DNA of 64,000 nucleotides from contig ONDK01000004.1 in NCBI GenBank assembly GCA_900316565.1, positions 1 through 64,000 of the forward strand. Direction: 5' to 3'. The stretch comes from an uncultured Prevotella sp. Its GTDB lineage: Bacteria; Bacteroidota; Bacteroidia; Bacteroidales; Bacteroidaceae. This document shows, piece after piece, positions 1 to 9,538 of the stretch. Both the position numbers and the translations under genes were made by a program. The notes under the pieces are model-generated. The model searched no databases. It was not told where the DNA came from and saw only the letters and a program-made list of their open reading frames with translations. Numbering within the stretch: the first letter of the stretch is position 1; the number at the start of each line of letters is the position of its first letter.

Positions 1-128
1 CCTGCAGCCGTCGGTCTGACACGGATATTTTATTTAGCGTTTGGAGTCTGACAGTACCCTGCAAGCGGATTACATTCGCTTGTACTTCCTCTCCGAGGCT
101 CTGAGTGGACACTATCCTTTCTATCTGT

Positions 129-165
129 CCCCAGACTGCGCTCGCTTCGCTCGCTTAGTCTGGGG
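129..165. repeat. GC-rich hairpin repeat, copy 1
   Basis: A 37-base segment whose ends, CCCCAGACT and AGTCTGGGG, pair perfectly around a centre rich in GCTCGCTTCGCTCGC. Its reverse complement matches 46456-46492 at 32 of 37 positions, and similarity continues into the flanking GAGGCAC and AGTAACCC words. It lies in the gene-free left end of the window. No U-run follows either arm, so it does not look like a simple terminator. It is most likely a dispersed intergenic hairpin repeat of unknown role. Confidence 0.6.
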
Positions 166-250
166 TTACTGAGAGTGTGCCTCTCCGAGGCACTGGGTGT
201 GGTCTGTTTGTCTTAAGTTTTATTGGCGACATCCGCATATATGATTGGAA

Positions 251-308
251 AATATTCACTTTTTCTATCTTTAACCTCACTTAACTTAAAAAAGAAAGAG
301 TGAATATT
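251..308. promoter_or_regulatory. Long inverted repeat just upstream of the nuo promoter
   Basis: AATATTCACTTTTTCT (251-266) pairs with AGAAAGAGTGAATATT (293-308), 16 pairs including one G-T, with a 26-base loop. The right arm ends where the -33 element of the nuoA promoter should lie. There is no T-run after the stem. It could be an operator controlling nuo, or a terminator or processing site of an upstream transcript. Only the pairing is seen; the function is inferred. Confidence 0.5.
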
Positions 309-330
309 ACTTAATATAAGATTAAATTTG

Positions 331-338
331 TACCTTTG
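331..338 (+). promoter_or_regulatory. Bacteroidota -7 box of the nuo operon
   Basis: TACCTTTG matches TAnnTTTG, 68 bases before the nuoA start. No good TTG lies 19-21 bases upstream, so the -33 half is weak or depends on an activator. Confidence 0.6.
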
Positions 339-405
339 CAGCCGTTTCGAAACCACTTAGTATAATACTCAGACACGACAAAAAAATTGTTGCAATAATA
401 AGATT

Positions 406-768
406 ATGTATTACACACTTTTTATTACCGTTATACTTACGGCGGTTGTACTGGTCGTTGGCGCCTATGTCATTGCCAAGCTGGTGGGACCACGTTCTTA
501 TAACCCTGTGAAAGGCGAGCCTTTCGAGTGTGGCATTCCAACACGCGGAACGTCTTGGATGCCAGCCCACGTAGGCTATTATCTGTTCGCCGTACTCTTC
601 CTGATGTTTGATGTTGAGACAGTGTTCCTCTATCCGTGGGCCACTGTATTCAGCTCTCTGTCAAAGGACTACGGAGGGGCAATGCTTTTCTCTATCTGTT
701 TCTTTATGTTAGTATTAGTGCTGGGCTTGGCATACGCCTGGCGGAAAGGAGCGCTTGAATGGAAGTAA
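406..768 (+). CDS. nuoA: NADH-quinone oxidoreductase subunit A
   Basis: NuoA is a small three-helix membrane subunit of respiratory complex I and helps form the quinone-site end of the proton-pumping arm. The 120-residue product is family length. It has a first helix at about residues 5-27, the conserved loop KGEPFECGIP with its cysteine, and two C-terminal helices. The ATG at 406 is the first in frame after the -7 box at 331. The end overlaps the nuoB start by 10 bases, which suggests translational coupling. It is the first gene of a ten-gene operon. Confidence 0.96.
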   Translation: MYYTLFITVILTAVVLVVGAYVIAKLVGPRSYNPVKGEPFECGIPTRGTSWMPAHVGYYLFAVLFLMFDVETVFLYPWATVFSSLSKDYGGAMLFSICFFMLVLVLGLAYAWRKGALEWK

Positions 769-1568
769 GAAAACCAGCCATCAAGGCTATTCCCTATGAC
801 GAGTTCAAGGATAACGACACGCTGGAAAAGATAGCACGAGAACTCAACGAGGGCGGCACGAATGTCGTCGTGGGCTCCCTGGACCAGCTTATCAACTGGG
901 GACGCTCCAACTCGCTGTGGTCGCTGACCTTCGGTACATCATGCTGCGGTATCGAGTTCATGGCCGTGGGCTGCGCACGTTACGACTTCTCGCGCTTCGG
1001 CTTCGAGGTAACACGAAACTCTGCCCGTCAGGCCGACCTCATCATGTGCGCCGGTACAATCACCAACAAGATGGCTCCGGTCTTCAAGCGTCTTTACGAT
1101 GAGATTGCCGAACCGAAGTACGTCGTCGCTGTCGGCGGCTGCACCATCTCCGGTGGTCCTTTCAAGAAAAGCTACTCCGTGGTGAGAGGCATCGACGAGA
1201 TAGTGCCTGTCGACGTGTACATACCAGGATGTCCTCCACGTCCGGAGGCTATCCTCTATGGTATGATGCAGCTCCAGCGTAAGGTGAAGGTGGAGAAGTT
1301 CTTCGGCGGCGCGAACCATAAGATGACCAAGGAGGAGAAAGAGTTATCACTCGGCCTTGGCGGTCTCCACGGCATCAGCAACGAGAACCTCTCCGGTGCC
1401 GTCATCGGCAACAAGGAGCCTATCATCGTCCGCCAGTCGCCAAGCAAGAAGGACGTCGAGGAACTCGGCAAGGAGCTCGACGCACTGGACCAGGCTGAGC
1501 CGGGAACAACAAAGTACGAGATAAAGGACACGGCTGATGACAAGCCGGCAGAAACTACTAATATATAA
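759..1568 (+). CDS. nuoB: NADH-quinone oxidoreductase subunit B
   Basis: NuoB holds cluster N2, the 4Fe-4S centre that passes electrons to quinone. The four expected cysteines are visible: C62 and C63 in GTSCCGIEF, C128 in AVGGCTISGG and C158 in YIPGCPPRP. The catalytic core ends near residue 184. About 85 further residues form a charged, proline- and glycine-containing tail that short NuoB proteins lack and that looks disordered. It sits between nuoA (overlapping) and nuoCD (12-base gap). Confidence 0.97.
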   Translation: MEVRKPAIKAIPYDEFKDNDTLEKIARELNEGGTNVVVGSLDQLINWGRSNSLWSLTFGTSCCGIEFMAVGCARYDFSRFGFEVTRNSARQADLIMCAGTITNKMAPVFKRLYDEIAEPKYVVAVGGCTISGGPFKKSYSVVRGIDEIVPVDVYIPGCPPRPEAILYGMMQLQRKVKVEKFFGGANHKMTKEEKELSLGLGGLHGISNENLSGAVIGNKEPIIVRQSPSKKDVEELGKELDALDQAEPGTTKYEIKDTADDKPAETTNI

Positions 1569-1580
1569 TAAGGTAAGACG

Positions 1581-3155
1581 ATGAAATTAGAATTTAAAGA
1601 ATTCAGCTTCGAGACCTTCAAGGAAGAGATGACGAAGCTCAAGGACGAGAAACACTTCGATTACCTTGTTACCATTATCGGCGAGGACTTCGGAAAGGAA
1701 GAAGGCCTCGGATGCATATATCTTCTTGAGAATACCGACACACATGAGCGCATCAGCGTCAAGCAGATGGCAAAACAGGTCGGCGACGACTATGTCATCC
1801 CGTCTGTATACTATGTATGGCGTGCCGCTGACTTGCTGGAGCGTGAGGTCTACGACTTCTTCGGAATAAAGTTCCTCGGACACCCGGACATGCGACGTCT
1901 GTTCCTGCGCACTGACTTCGAGGGCTATCCTCTGCGCAAGGACTACGACATGAGTCCTGAGCACAACCAGTTCCCTATGACCGACGAGCCGGAGTCGGAA
2001 TGGACTTCGGAGTGGGAGCTCAACGACCTCGGACAGCTCGTGGAGAAGAAGCACCGTCTGTTCCAGCCCGATGACTATGTCATCAACTTCGGTCCTAACC
2101 ACCCGTCGACACACGGTGTGCTCCGCTTGCAGACCGTCGTCGACGATGAGACCATAAAGCGCATCTATCCGCATCTGGGATATATTCACCGCGGTATGGA
2201 GAAGATGATGGAGTCGATGACATACCCACAGACACTGGCTCTCACCGACCGTCTGAACTATCTCTGCGCCATGCACCACCGCCATGCGCTTGTAGGCGTC
2301 ATCGAGGAGGCTATGGGCATAGAGCTCAGCGACCGCATACACTACATCCGTACCATCATGGATGAGCTCCAGCGTCTGGACAACCACCTGCTGTTCCTCG
2401 GCACATGCGCACAGGACCTCTCGGCTCTGACGGCATTCCTCTACTGCATGAGAGACCGTGAGCAGGTGCTCAACGTCATGGAGGAGACAACCGGCGGGCG
2501 TCTGATACAAAACTACTACAGAATAGGCGGACTGCAGGCCGACATCGACCCGCACTTCGTGGAGAACGTAAAGAAGCTCTGCAAGTACCTCCGTCCGTTC
2601 ATACAGGAATATCTTGACGTCTTCGGCGACAACGTCATCACACACCAGCGTCTTGAGGGAGTGGGCTATATGAACCTCACGGACTGCATCAACTATGCTG
2701 TCACCGGTCCGGCAGGACGTGCCGCAGGATGGAAGAACGATGTTCGCAAGAACCATCCGTACGACCTCTACGACAAGGTGAAGTGGGAGGAGATTACGGG
2801 CACCGGCTGCGACTCCATGACCCGCTATATGATACACATCAACGAGATGTACCAGAGCCTTAACATCATTGAGGCCCTCATCGACAACATCCCGGAGGGT
2901 GAGTTCTACATCAAGCAGAAGCCTATCATCAAGGTTCCGGAAGGACAGTGGTGGTTCTCTGTTGAGGGCGGTGCCGGAGAGTTCGGCGTTTACCTCGACA
3001 GCCGTGGCGACAAGAGCCCTTACCGTGTGAAGATGCGGCCTATGGGACTCACACTCACCGGCGCCTTCGACAAGATGCTGCGCGGTGAGAAGATTGCCGA
3101 CCTCATAGCTACCGGCGCTTCTATAGACTTCGTAATCCCTGACCTTGACAGATAA
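1581..3155 (+). CDS. nuoCD: Fused NADH-quinone oxidoreductase subunits C and D
   Basis: This 524-residue protein joins the NuoC (30 kDa) domain, about residues 1-160, to the NuoD (49 kDa) domain, about 165-524. NuoD begins at [20 protein letters not shown] and carries [10 protein letters not shown] and the quinone-pocket region. NuoCD fusions are known in several lineages, including Bacteroidota. Together with NuoB and NuoI it forms the peripheral connecting module. It lies 12 bases after nuoB and 5 bases before nuoH. Confidence 0.97.
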   Translation: MKLEFKEFSFETFKEEMTKLKDEKHFDYLVTIIGEDFGKEEGLGCIYLLENTDTHERISVKQMAKQVGDDYVIPSVYYVWRAADLLEREVYDFFGIKFLGHPDMRRLFLRTDFEGYPLRKDYDMSPEHNQFPMTDEPESEWTSEWELNDLGQLVEKKHRLFQPDDYVINFGPNHPSTHGVLRLQTVVDDETIKRIYPHLGYIHRGMEKMMESMTYPQTLALTDRLNYLCAMHHRHALVGVIEEAMGIELSDRIHYIRTIMDELQRLDNHLLFLGTCAQDLSALTAFLYCMRDREQVLNVMEETTGGRLIQNYYRIGGLQADIDPHFVENVKKLCKYLRPFIQEYLDVFGDNVITHQRLEGVGYMNLTDCINYAVTGPAGRAAGWKNDVRKNHPYDLYDKVKWEEITGTGCDSMTRYMIHINEMYQSLNIIEALIDNIPEGEFYIKQKPIIKVPEGQWWFSVEGGAGEFGVYLDSRGDKSPYRVKMRPMGLTLTGAFDKMLRGEKIADLIATGASIDFVIPDLDR

Positions 3156-3160
3156 AGAAA

Positions 3161-4267
3161 ATGGAAAAAGATTATATTTTATCAACATTACCACAGATGT
3201 TCGACTCACTGCTCCGCGAGACCTGCGGACTGCCGAACTTCTGGACTGTCCTGATAGAGTGTGTGATCGTCGGCGTACTGGTGCTCGCTGCCTATGCCAC
3301 GCTGGCCATCATCCTCATCTTTATGGAGCGCAAGGTCTGCGCTTACTTCCAGTGCCGAATAGGACCTATGCGTGTGGGCCCATGGGGAACACTGCAGGTA
3401 CTGGCCGACGTTCTGAAGATGCTCATCAAGGAGATATTCTTCGTCGACAAAGCCGACAAGCTCCTGTACTGCATAGCACCGTTCCTGGTCATCATAGCAT
3501 CGGTGGGTACGTTCTCGTTCCTGCCGTGGAGCCAGGGATGGAATGTGCTTGACTTCAATGTCGGCATCTTCCTCCTCACGGCCATCAGCTCCATAGGTGT
3601 GCTGGGCATCTTCCTCGCTGGATGGGGCTCAAACAACAAGTATTCCGTGGTGTCGGCAATGCGTGGTGCTGTGCAGCTCATCTCATACGAGATGTCGCTG
3701 GGTCTGTGCCTCATAGCTGCCGTCATCCTCACCGGAACAATGCAGATTTCGGGTATCGTTCAGGCACAGACAGGACCTTGGCAGTGGCTTATATTCCAGG
3801 GGCATATCCCTGCTATCCTGGCCTTCCTCGTCTTCTGCATAGCTGGTAACGCCGAGGCCAACCGTGGCCCGTTCGACCTGGCAGAAGCAGAGAGTGAGCT
3901 TACGGCCGGCTACCATACAGAGTATTCCGGTATGGGCTTCGGCTTCTTCTATCTTGCCGAGTACCTGAACCTCTTCGTCGTAAGCGGAATAGCCACAACG
4001 GTGTTCCTCGGCGGATGGGCTCCTATAAATATAGGTATAGAGGCTTTCGACAATGTGATGGACTACATACCAGGCATCGTCTGGTTCCTTGGAAAGACAT
4101 TCGTCGTAGTGTTCCTGCTGATGTGGATACGCTGGACGTTCCCACGCCTGCGCATCGACCAGATACTGAAGCTGGAATGGAAGTACCTCATGCCACTGTC
4201 GCTCTGCATCATAGTGCTGATGGTTGTATGCGTCAGCTTCGGATTAACATTCACTATTAATGGATGA
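3161..4267 (+). CDS. nuoH: NADH-quinone oxidoreductase subunit H
   Basis: NuoH (ND1 family) is the membrane subunit that forms the quinone chamber beside NuoB and NuoD. The 368-residue product has about eight to nine hydrophobic segments. Family motifs are present: MERKVCAYFQCRIGPMRVGP on the cytoplasmic loop, and NRGPFDLAEAESELTAGYHT, the acidic loop facing the quinone channel. The start at 3161 follows the nuoCD stop by 5 bases. Confidence 0.97.
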   Translation: MEKDYILSTLPQMFDSLLRETCGLPNFWTVLIECVIVGVLVLAAYATLAIILIFMERKVCAYFQCRIGPMRVGPWGTLQVLADVLKMLIKEIFFVDKADKLLYCIAPFLVIIASVGTFSFLPWSQGWNVLDFNVGIFLLTAISSIGVLGIFLAGWGSNNKYSVVSAMRGAVQLISYEMSLGLCLIAAVILTGTMQISGIVQAQTGPWQWLIFQGHIPAILAFLVFCIAGNAEANRGPFDLAEAESELTAGYHTEYSGMGFGFFYLAEYLNLFVVSGIATTVFLGGWAPINIGIEAFDNVMDYIPGIVWFLGKTFVVVFLLMWIRWTFPRLRIDQILKLEWKYLMPLSLCIIVLMVVCVSFGLTFTING

Positions 4268-4280
4268 AGATTGAGGACAA

Positions 4281-4318
4281 CGGGATGTTGACGGGCTAAG
4301 CGGCACAGAGACATCCCG
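4281..4318 (+). promoter_or_regulatory. Hairpin in the nuoH-nuoI spacer
   Basis: CGGGATGT (4281-4288) pairs with ACATCCCG (4311-4318) in the 83-base nuoH-nuoI gap. There is no T-run. It could affect RNA stability or processing within the operon. Confidence 0.35.
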
Positions 4319-4350
4319 ACATCCAAAAGATCCCAACATCAACAAAAGAA

Positions 4351-4932
4351 ATGGAAGAAAAGAAACAATCATATTTCGGTGAGGTGAAGAGCGCCCTGAA
4401 GACGCTCACCACAGGACTGAAGGTAACGATGAAGGAGTATTTCACTCCAAAGACTACCGAGCAGTACCCAGAGAACCGCAAGACAACGCTGCATGTTGCC
4501 AAGCGCCACCGTGGACGGCTGGTTTTCAAGCGAGTTACCGAGGATGAACTCAACGACCCGCAGATACAGAGACGGGGACTGAAGGTCGGCGACTACAAGT
4601 GCACCGCCTGCACGATGTGTGAGAAGGCTTGCCCTAACGAGACAATAAAGATCACTTCACACATGGAGACAGACCCTGAGACGGGAAAGAAGAGAAAGGT
4701 CCTCGACGACTATCAGTATGACCTCGGCGACTGCATGTTCTGCGAACTCTGTGTCAACGCGTGCAACTTCGACGCCATAGAGTTTGTCAACGACTTCGAG
4801 AACGCTGTCTTCGACCGCTCGAAGCTGGTGCTCCACCTCGACAAGGAAGTCTACAAAGGCGGCTCACTGCCTAACCTCATTGACGGTGGCGCTGACTGGG
4901 AAGTAGGAACATTCAACACTAAAACAAAATAA
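4351..4932 (+). CDS. nuoI: NADH-quinone oxidoreductase subunit I
   Basis: NuoI carries two 4Fe-4S clusters (N6a and N6b) that relay electrons to NuoB. Both ferredoxin motifs are complete: C84, C87, C90, C94 (CTACTMCEKACP) and C128, C131, C134, C138 (CMFCELCVNACNF). The product is 193 residues with a lysine-rich N-terminal region before the first cluster. Because no nuoEFG is present, an external electron donor such as ferredoxin or another redox protein presumably docks near this subunit; that is inference from the gene set. Confidence 0.96.
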   Translation: MEEKKQSYFGEVKSALKTLTTGLKVTMKEYFTPKTTEQYPENRKTTLHVAKRHRGRLVFKRVTEDELNDPQIQRRGLKVGDYKCTACTMCEKACPNETIKITSHMETDPETGKKRKVLDDYQYDLGDCMFCELCVNACNFDAIEFVNDFENAVFDRSKLVLHLDKEVYKGGSLPNLIDGGADWEVGTFNTKTK

Positions 4933-4937
4933 GAGAC

Positions 4938-5492
4938 ATGGCAAGGTTAATTATTTTTATAATTCTCGCTGTTGTGATACTGGCCTCTGCTGTGTTCTGT
5001 GTTACAACAAAGCGTATCATGCGCTCCGCCACGGCACTGCTCTTTGTACTGTTCGCGGTAGCTGGACTCTATTTCATTCTCGACTATACATTCCTCGGTG
5101 CCGCACAGATAAGCATCTATGCCGGCGGTATAACGATGATGTACATCTTCGCTATTCAGCTCGTCAACAAGAACACCCTTCAGGGACTCAGCGAGCGATG
5201 GCTGGGCAAGAAAACAATTCTGGCGGCAGCAATAGCTCTCGTGGGCTTCGCCACAGTGGTCGTGGTGCTGCTTAAGAACGCCTTCATACAGAAGGTGGTT
5301 ACAGAGGACGCTCTTGCCAATGAGATGGATATGAATACTCTGGGTACTACCCTGATGAGCGCCGACAAATACGGATATGTGCTCCCATTCGAGTTCATCT
5401 CCCTCTTCCTGCTGGCTTGCATCATCGGTGGTCTGGTTATCCTGAACACAAAGAAGGGTGACACCAATAACGACAAGGAGGAAACGAAATGA
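4938..5492 (+). CDS. nuoJ: NADH-quinone oxidoreductase subunit J
   Basis: NuoJ (ND6 family) is a membrane-arm subunit with five predicted helices. This product is 184 residues. The family segment LGAAQISIYAGGITMMYIFAI, the ND6 pi-bulge region, is visible at about residues 53-73. The tail after residue 170 is hydrophilic. The stop overlaps the nuoK ATG by four bases (ATGA), indicating translational coupling. Confidence 0.95.
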   Translation: MARLIIFIILAVVILASAVFCVTTKRIMRSATALLFVLFAVAGLYFILDYTFLGAAQISIYAGGITMMYIFAIQLVNKNTLQGLSERWLGKKTILAAAIALVGFATVVVVLLKNAFIQKVVTEDALANEMDMNTLGTTLMSADKYGYVLPFEFISLFLLACIIGGLVILNTKKGDTNNDKEETK

Positions 5493-5797
5493 TACACATA
5501 GAATATTTCTTCATACTCAGCGGACTGCTGTTCTTCATTGGTGTGTTTGGCTTCGTCACACGCCGTAACCTCGTCGCAATGCTCATCTCCATAGAACTGG
5601 TGCTGAACAGTGTCGACATCAACTTCGCGGCGTTCAACCGTCTCCTCTATCCCAATGGTTACGAGGGTATGTTCTTCACACTCTTCTCCATCGGCGTCAG
5701 CGCAGCAGAGACAGCAGTGGCCCTGGCTATAATAATTAATGTTTACCGTCATTTCCACAGCGATCAGGTGAACAGTATTGAAAACATGAAATGGTAA
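5489..5797 (+). CDS. nuoK: NADH-quinone oxidoreductase subunit K
   Basis: NuoK (ND4L family) is a 102-residue, three-helix membrane subunit that carries glutamates of the proton path. The family pattern is clear: SIELVLNSVDINF with the first conserved Glu, and SAAETAVALAIIINVYR with the second. It overlaps nuoJ by four bases. A 104-base spacer without a gene separates it from nuoL. Confidence 0.96.
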   Translation: MIHIEYFFILSGLLFFIGVFGFVTRRNLVAMLISIELVLNSVDINFAAFNRLLYPNGYEGMFFTLFSIGVSAAETAVALAIIINVYRHFHSDQVNSIENMKW

Positions 5798-5901
5798 CAG
5801 GTGACAGGTGTGGAATGACGGAGACTCCATTGCGATGACCATAAAGAAAGTCGACAGTAATACAATCCCTCATAACACACCAAACGCCAAAATATAGAAT
5901 T

Positions 5902-7908
5902 ATGTTTGATTACGCATTTTTGATACTACTTCTCCCGTTCCTGAGCTTTCTTCTGCTCGGACTGCTGGGAATGAAGATGCCAAAGAAGGTGGCCGGAATT
6001 ATCGGCACCTGTGTCTTGGCAGTGCTTTTCGGCTTGAGCCTATACACAGCCTACCATTACTTCTTCTACACAGGAGAGTACAACGAGATGGGACAGATGT
6101 TCCATGTCGTCAACGGAAGGCTCGACGGCGGAAAGGGCCTCTACCCTACCGTCACCGTGTTCAACTTCACATGGCTCCGTTTCACAGAGCTTCTCACTTT
6201 CAACATCGGCTTCCGTCTGACACCAATCTCGGTGATGATGCTCATCGTTATCACCACCGTGTCGTTCATGGTTCACATCTACTCCTTCGGCTATATGGCC
6301 GAGCGTGATGAGAACTACAAAGCCGAAGGTTATGAGAAGGGCTTCCAGCGTTTCTACGCTTTCCTCTCACTCTTCACAATGTCGATGCTCGGACTGGTCG
6401 TGGCTACCAACATCTTCCAGATGTATCTCTTCTGGGAGCTCGTGGGTGTCTGCTCTTATCTGCTTATCGGATTCTACTATCCTAAGCACGCTGCCGTCCA
6501 CGCTTCGAAGAAGGCTTTCATCGTTACACGTTTCGCCGATCTGTTCTTCCTCATCGGTATACTCTTCTACAGCTTCTATGTAGGAACTTTCAACTACGAC
6601 CTCACCGCTGACCCGAAACTGGCATCAGCACTGCCAGGTGCAGCATTCATCCTGCCGGCAGCTCTATTCCTGATGTTCATCGGTGGTGCTGGTAAGTCGG
6701 CAATGTTCCCACTGCATATTTGGCTTCCGGATGCCATGGAAGGCCCGACACCTGTCAGTGCACTTATCCATGCCGCCACGATGGTCGTAGCCGGTGTCTA
6801 TCAGGTGGCCTCGCTGATGCCTATATGGCTCGCTTACGCTCCCCACACCTTGCACTATATAGCATATATCGGTGCGTTCACAGCTTTCTATGCCGCTGTC
6901 GTGGCATGCTGTCAGCGTGATATCAAGCGCGGCCTGGCGTTCTCTACCATATCGCAGATAGCATATATGATAGTTGCCCTGGGCGTAGTGACATCAATGT
7001 CGGGAGAAGGCAGCGTGGGTTACATGGCTTCCATGTTCCACCTCTTCACTCACGCTATGTTCAAAGCCCTGCTCTTCCTCTGCTCGGGTGCCATCATCGT
7101 CATCATCGGCTCGAACTTCAAGGATTATATGGGTGGCCTGCATAAGTACATGCCAATAACAAACATCTGCTTCCTTATCGGAACGATCGCCATCAGCGGC
7201 TTCTGGCCTCTGGCCGGCTTCTTCTCGAAGGATGAGATCGTTGACGCATGTTTCCACTTCGCTCCTGCCCTGGGATGGTTCATGACTCTTGTCAGTGGAA
7301 TGACAGCATTCTATATGTTCCGTCTCTACTATGTTATCTTCTGGGGTAACAGTTACTATGAGCAGGACCCTGAGCACCGCCGTAAGCCACAGGAAGTGCC
7401 GTTTGTGATGTGGGGACCACTGGTGTTCCTCGCCGTCATCTCATGTGTCGCTGGTTGGATACCGTTTGGCCACTTCGTTACTCTTGACGGTGAGCCAGAG
7501 GAAATTATGCTTCAGCATTTCAACTTCGGTCCTACCGCTCTCGTATCTCTTGCTGTGGCAACAATCGGTTTCGCACTTGCCACATGGATGTATGCCGGTA
7601 AGAAACAGCCTGTCGCCGACGCTTTGGAAAGAACATTCCCGAAGCTCCACAAGGCTGCGCTCAACCGCTTCTATATTGATGATGCATGGCAGTTCTTCAC
7701 ACATAAGATTGTCTTCGGATGCTTCTCTGTTCCTATCGCATGGTTCGACCGTCATGTCATTGACGGAACATTCAACTTCCTGGCATGGGGCACAAACGAA
7801 GCTGGAGAGACTATCCGCCCATGGCAGAGCGGCGACGTTCGCCAGTATGCCGTATGGTTCATCACAGGTACTGTCGCATTAACATTAGTATTACTTTGCT
7901 TGATTTAA
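5902..7908 (+). CDS. nuoL: NADH-quinone oxidoreductase subunit L
   Basis: NuoL (ND5 family) is the distal antiporter-like proton-pumping subunit with the long lateral helix. The 668-residue product has many hydrophobic segments. Family motifs include FWELVGVCSYLLIGFYY, GKSAMFPLHIWLPDAMEGPT and the lysine-bearing SALIHAATMVVAGVY region. The C-terminal part is amphipathic and then hydrophobic, as expected for the lateral helix. It starts 104 bases after nuoK. Confidence 0.97.
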   Translation: MFDYAFLILLLPFLSFLLLGLLGMKMPKKVAGIIGTCVLAVLFGLSLYTAYHYFFYTGEYNEMGQMFHVVNGRLDGGKGLYPTVTVFNFTWLRFTELLTFNIGFRLTPISVMMLIVITTVSFMVHIYSFGYMAERDENYKAEGYEKGFQRFYAFLSLFTMSMLGLVVATNIFQMYLFWELVGVCSYLLIGFYYPKHAAVHASKKAFIVTRFADLFFLIGILFYSFYVGTFNYDLTADPKLASALPGAAFILPAALFLMFIGGAGKSAMFPLHIWLPDAMEGPTPVSALIHAATMVVAGVYQVASLMPIWLAYAPHTLHYIAYIGAFTAFYAAVVACCQRDIKRGLAFSTISQIAYMIVALGVVTSMSGEGSVGYMASMFHLFTHAMFKALLFLCSGAIIVIIGSNFKDYMGGLHKYMPITNICFLIGTIAISGFWPLAGFFSKDEIVDACFHFAPALGWFMTLVSGMTAFYMFRLYYVIFWGNSYYEQDPEHRRKPQEVPFVMWGPLVFLAVISCVAGWIPFGHFVTLDGEPEEIMLQHFNFGPTALVSLAVATIGFALATWMYAGKKQPVADALERTFPKLHKAALNRFYIDDAWQFFTHKIVFGCFSVPIAWFDRHVIDGTFNFLAWGTNEAGETIRPWQSGDVRQYAVWFITGTVALTLVLLCLI

Positions 7909-7918
7909 GACTGATGAC

Positions 7919-7944
7919 ACGGTGACGGACGCGTCCCTCACCGT
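7919..7944 (+). promoter_or_regulatory. Hairpin in the nuoL-nuoM spacer
   Basis: ACGGTGA (7919-7925) pairs with TCACCGT (7938-7944), and inside it GGAC pairs with GTCC around a two-base loop. It fills much of the 63-base gap and has no U-run, so it is more likely an mRNA stability or processing structure than a terminator. Confidence 0.4.
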
Positions 7945-7971
7945 AATCATCTCTCATCAAAACAAAACACA

Positions 7972-9489
7972 ATGAGTTGGATATTAACAATTTTCGTGAT
8001 TATTCCAGTCCTGATGCTCTTCGGCCTTTGGATGGCAAGAAATGACAATCAGGTTCGTGGTGTGATGGCAACGGGAGCAACAATTCTTCTCGCCGCTGCC
8101 ATCTGGCTGACAATATATTTTGTCCAGCAGCGCAATGCAGGTAATACTGATGCTATGCTGTTGGCAAACAGCGTAACGTGGTTCGCACCGCTACACATCG
8201 ACTTCGCCGTCGGTGTCGACGGTATCTCCACAGTTATGATTCTTCTGAGTGCCGTTATCGTGTTCACAGGAACATTCGCATCATGGCAGTTGGAACCGAT
8301 GAAGAAAGAGTACTTCCTATGGTTTGTGCTTCTGGCTTCAGGTGTATTCGGCTTCTTCATCTCTACAGACATGTTCACCATGTTCATGTTCTATGAGGTT
8401 GCACTTATCCCGATGTACCTTCTTATCGGTGTCTGGGGAACAGGACCGAAAGAGTACAGTGCCATGAAGCTGACACTGATGCTCATGGGAGGTTCATCAC
8501 TGCTCATCCTCGGTATCCTGGGTATCTACTACTTCACCGGTGCAACGACAATGGATGTCTCTAAACTTGCGACAATGCACATGGACGAGACAGCGCAGAG
8601 GGTATTCTTCCCCTTCGTATTCATAGGTTTCGGAGTCCTCGGTGCTCTCTTCCCATTCCACACATGGTCTCCTGACGGACATGCCAGTGCCCCAACAGCT
8701 GTGTCAATGCTCCATGCCGGAGTGCTTATGAAGCTCGGAGGATATGGATGCCTGCGCATAGCTATGTTCATCATGCCTGACGGACTCGCACACTGGGCTC
8801 CTCTCTTCCTCGTGCTGACTTGCATATCGGTGGTTTACGGCGCTCTATCAGCTTGCGTGCAAACCGACCTTAAGTACATCAACGCTTACTCATCGGTCTC
8901 ACACTGTGGTATGGTGCTCTTCGCACTTCTGATGATGACACAGACAGCCATCACGGGTGCTATCCTCCAGATGCTCTCACACGGTCTTATGACGGCGCTC
9001 TTCTTTGCCTGCATCGGTATGATATACCACCGTTGCGGTACACGTGATGTTCGTGAGCTCGGGGGACTGATGAAAATCATTCCATTCCTTGCTGTGGCAT
9101 ACGTAGTGGCAGGTCTCGCCAACCTCGGCCTTCCGGGCTTCTCAGGTTTCGTGGCAGAGATGACCATCTTCGTAGGTTCTTTCCAGAACGCAGGTATCTT
9201 CCACCGCGTGGCAACAATCATCGCTTGTACCTCTATCGTAATCACGGCAGTATACATACTCCGTGTCGTTGGTAAAATCCTTTACCAGAAGGTTCCTAAC
9301 CAGGAATTCTACAAGCTGCACGATGCCACATGGGACGAGCGCCTCGCCATTGGCGGACTTATCTTTTGTGTTTCTGGACTCGGCCTCTGCCCTTTGTTCT
9401 TCCAGGACATCATAGCAAATGCCGTAGCTCCTATCTTCCGCACTATAATCGCTAACGCGCCGGCTGTCTCAGCACTGGCCAATATGTAG
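7972..9489 (+). CDS. nuoM: NADH-quinone oxidoreductase subunit M
   Basis: NuoM (ND4 family) is an antiporter-like proton-pumping subunit. The 505-residue product shows FYEVALIPMYLLIGVWG with the key Glu, the lysine-bearing ALFPFHTWSPDGHASAPTAV, and MLHAGVLMKLGGYG. About 14 helices are expected and the hydrophobicity agrees. It lies between nuoL and nuoN in the usual order. Confidence 0.97.
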   Translation: MSWILTIFVIIPVLMLFGLWMARNDNQVRGVMATGATILLAAAIWLTIYFVQQRNAGNTDAMLLANSVTWFAPLHIDFAVGVDGISTVMILLSAVIVFTGTFASWQLEPMKKEYFLWFVLLASGVFGFFISTDMFTMFMFYEVALIPMYLLIGVWGTGPKEYSAMKLTLMLMGGSSLLILGILGIYYFTGATTMDVSKLATMHMDETAQRVFFPFVFIGFGVLGALFPFHTWSPDGHASAPTAVSMLHAGVLMKLGGYGCLRIAMFIMPDGLAHWAPLFLVLTCISVVYGALSACVQTDLKYINAYSSVSHCGMVLFALLMMTQTAITGAILQMLSHGLMTALFFACIGMIYHRCGTRDVRELGGLMKIIPFLAVAYVVAGLANLGLPGFSGFVAEMTIFVGSFQNAGIFHRVATIIACTSIVITAVYILRVVGKILYQKVPNQEFYKLHDATWDERLAIGGLIFCVSGLGLCPLFFQDIIANAVAPIFRTIIANAPAVSALANM

Positions 9490-9538
9490 GAGAGAGGTGA
9501 CGGGTGGCAACACCCAACCCACAATAAAACAAGGAAAA

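Larger units (their letters stand above)
1..405. other. Gene-free region upstream of nuoA
   Basis: I see no coding sequence here. The stretch holds the GC-rich hairpin repeat (129-165), a 16-bp inverted repeat (251-308) and the -7 box of nuoA (331-338). The gene to the left lies outside the window. Confidence 0.6.

Noticed and set aside
1587..3209. A 540-codon open frame on the minus strand
   Set aside because: It lies entirely antisense to nuoCD, whose protein is fully recognisable; long antisense frames arise from the codon pattern of the real gene.
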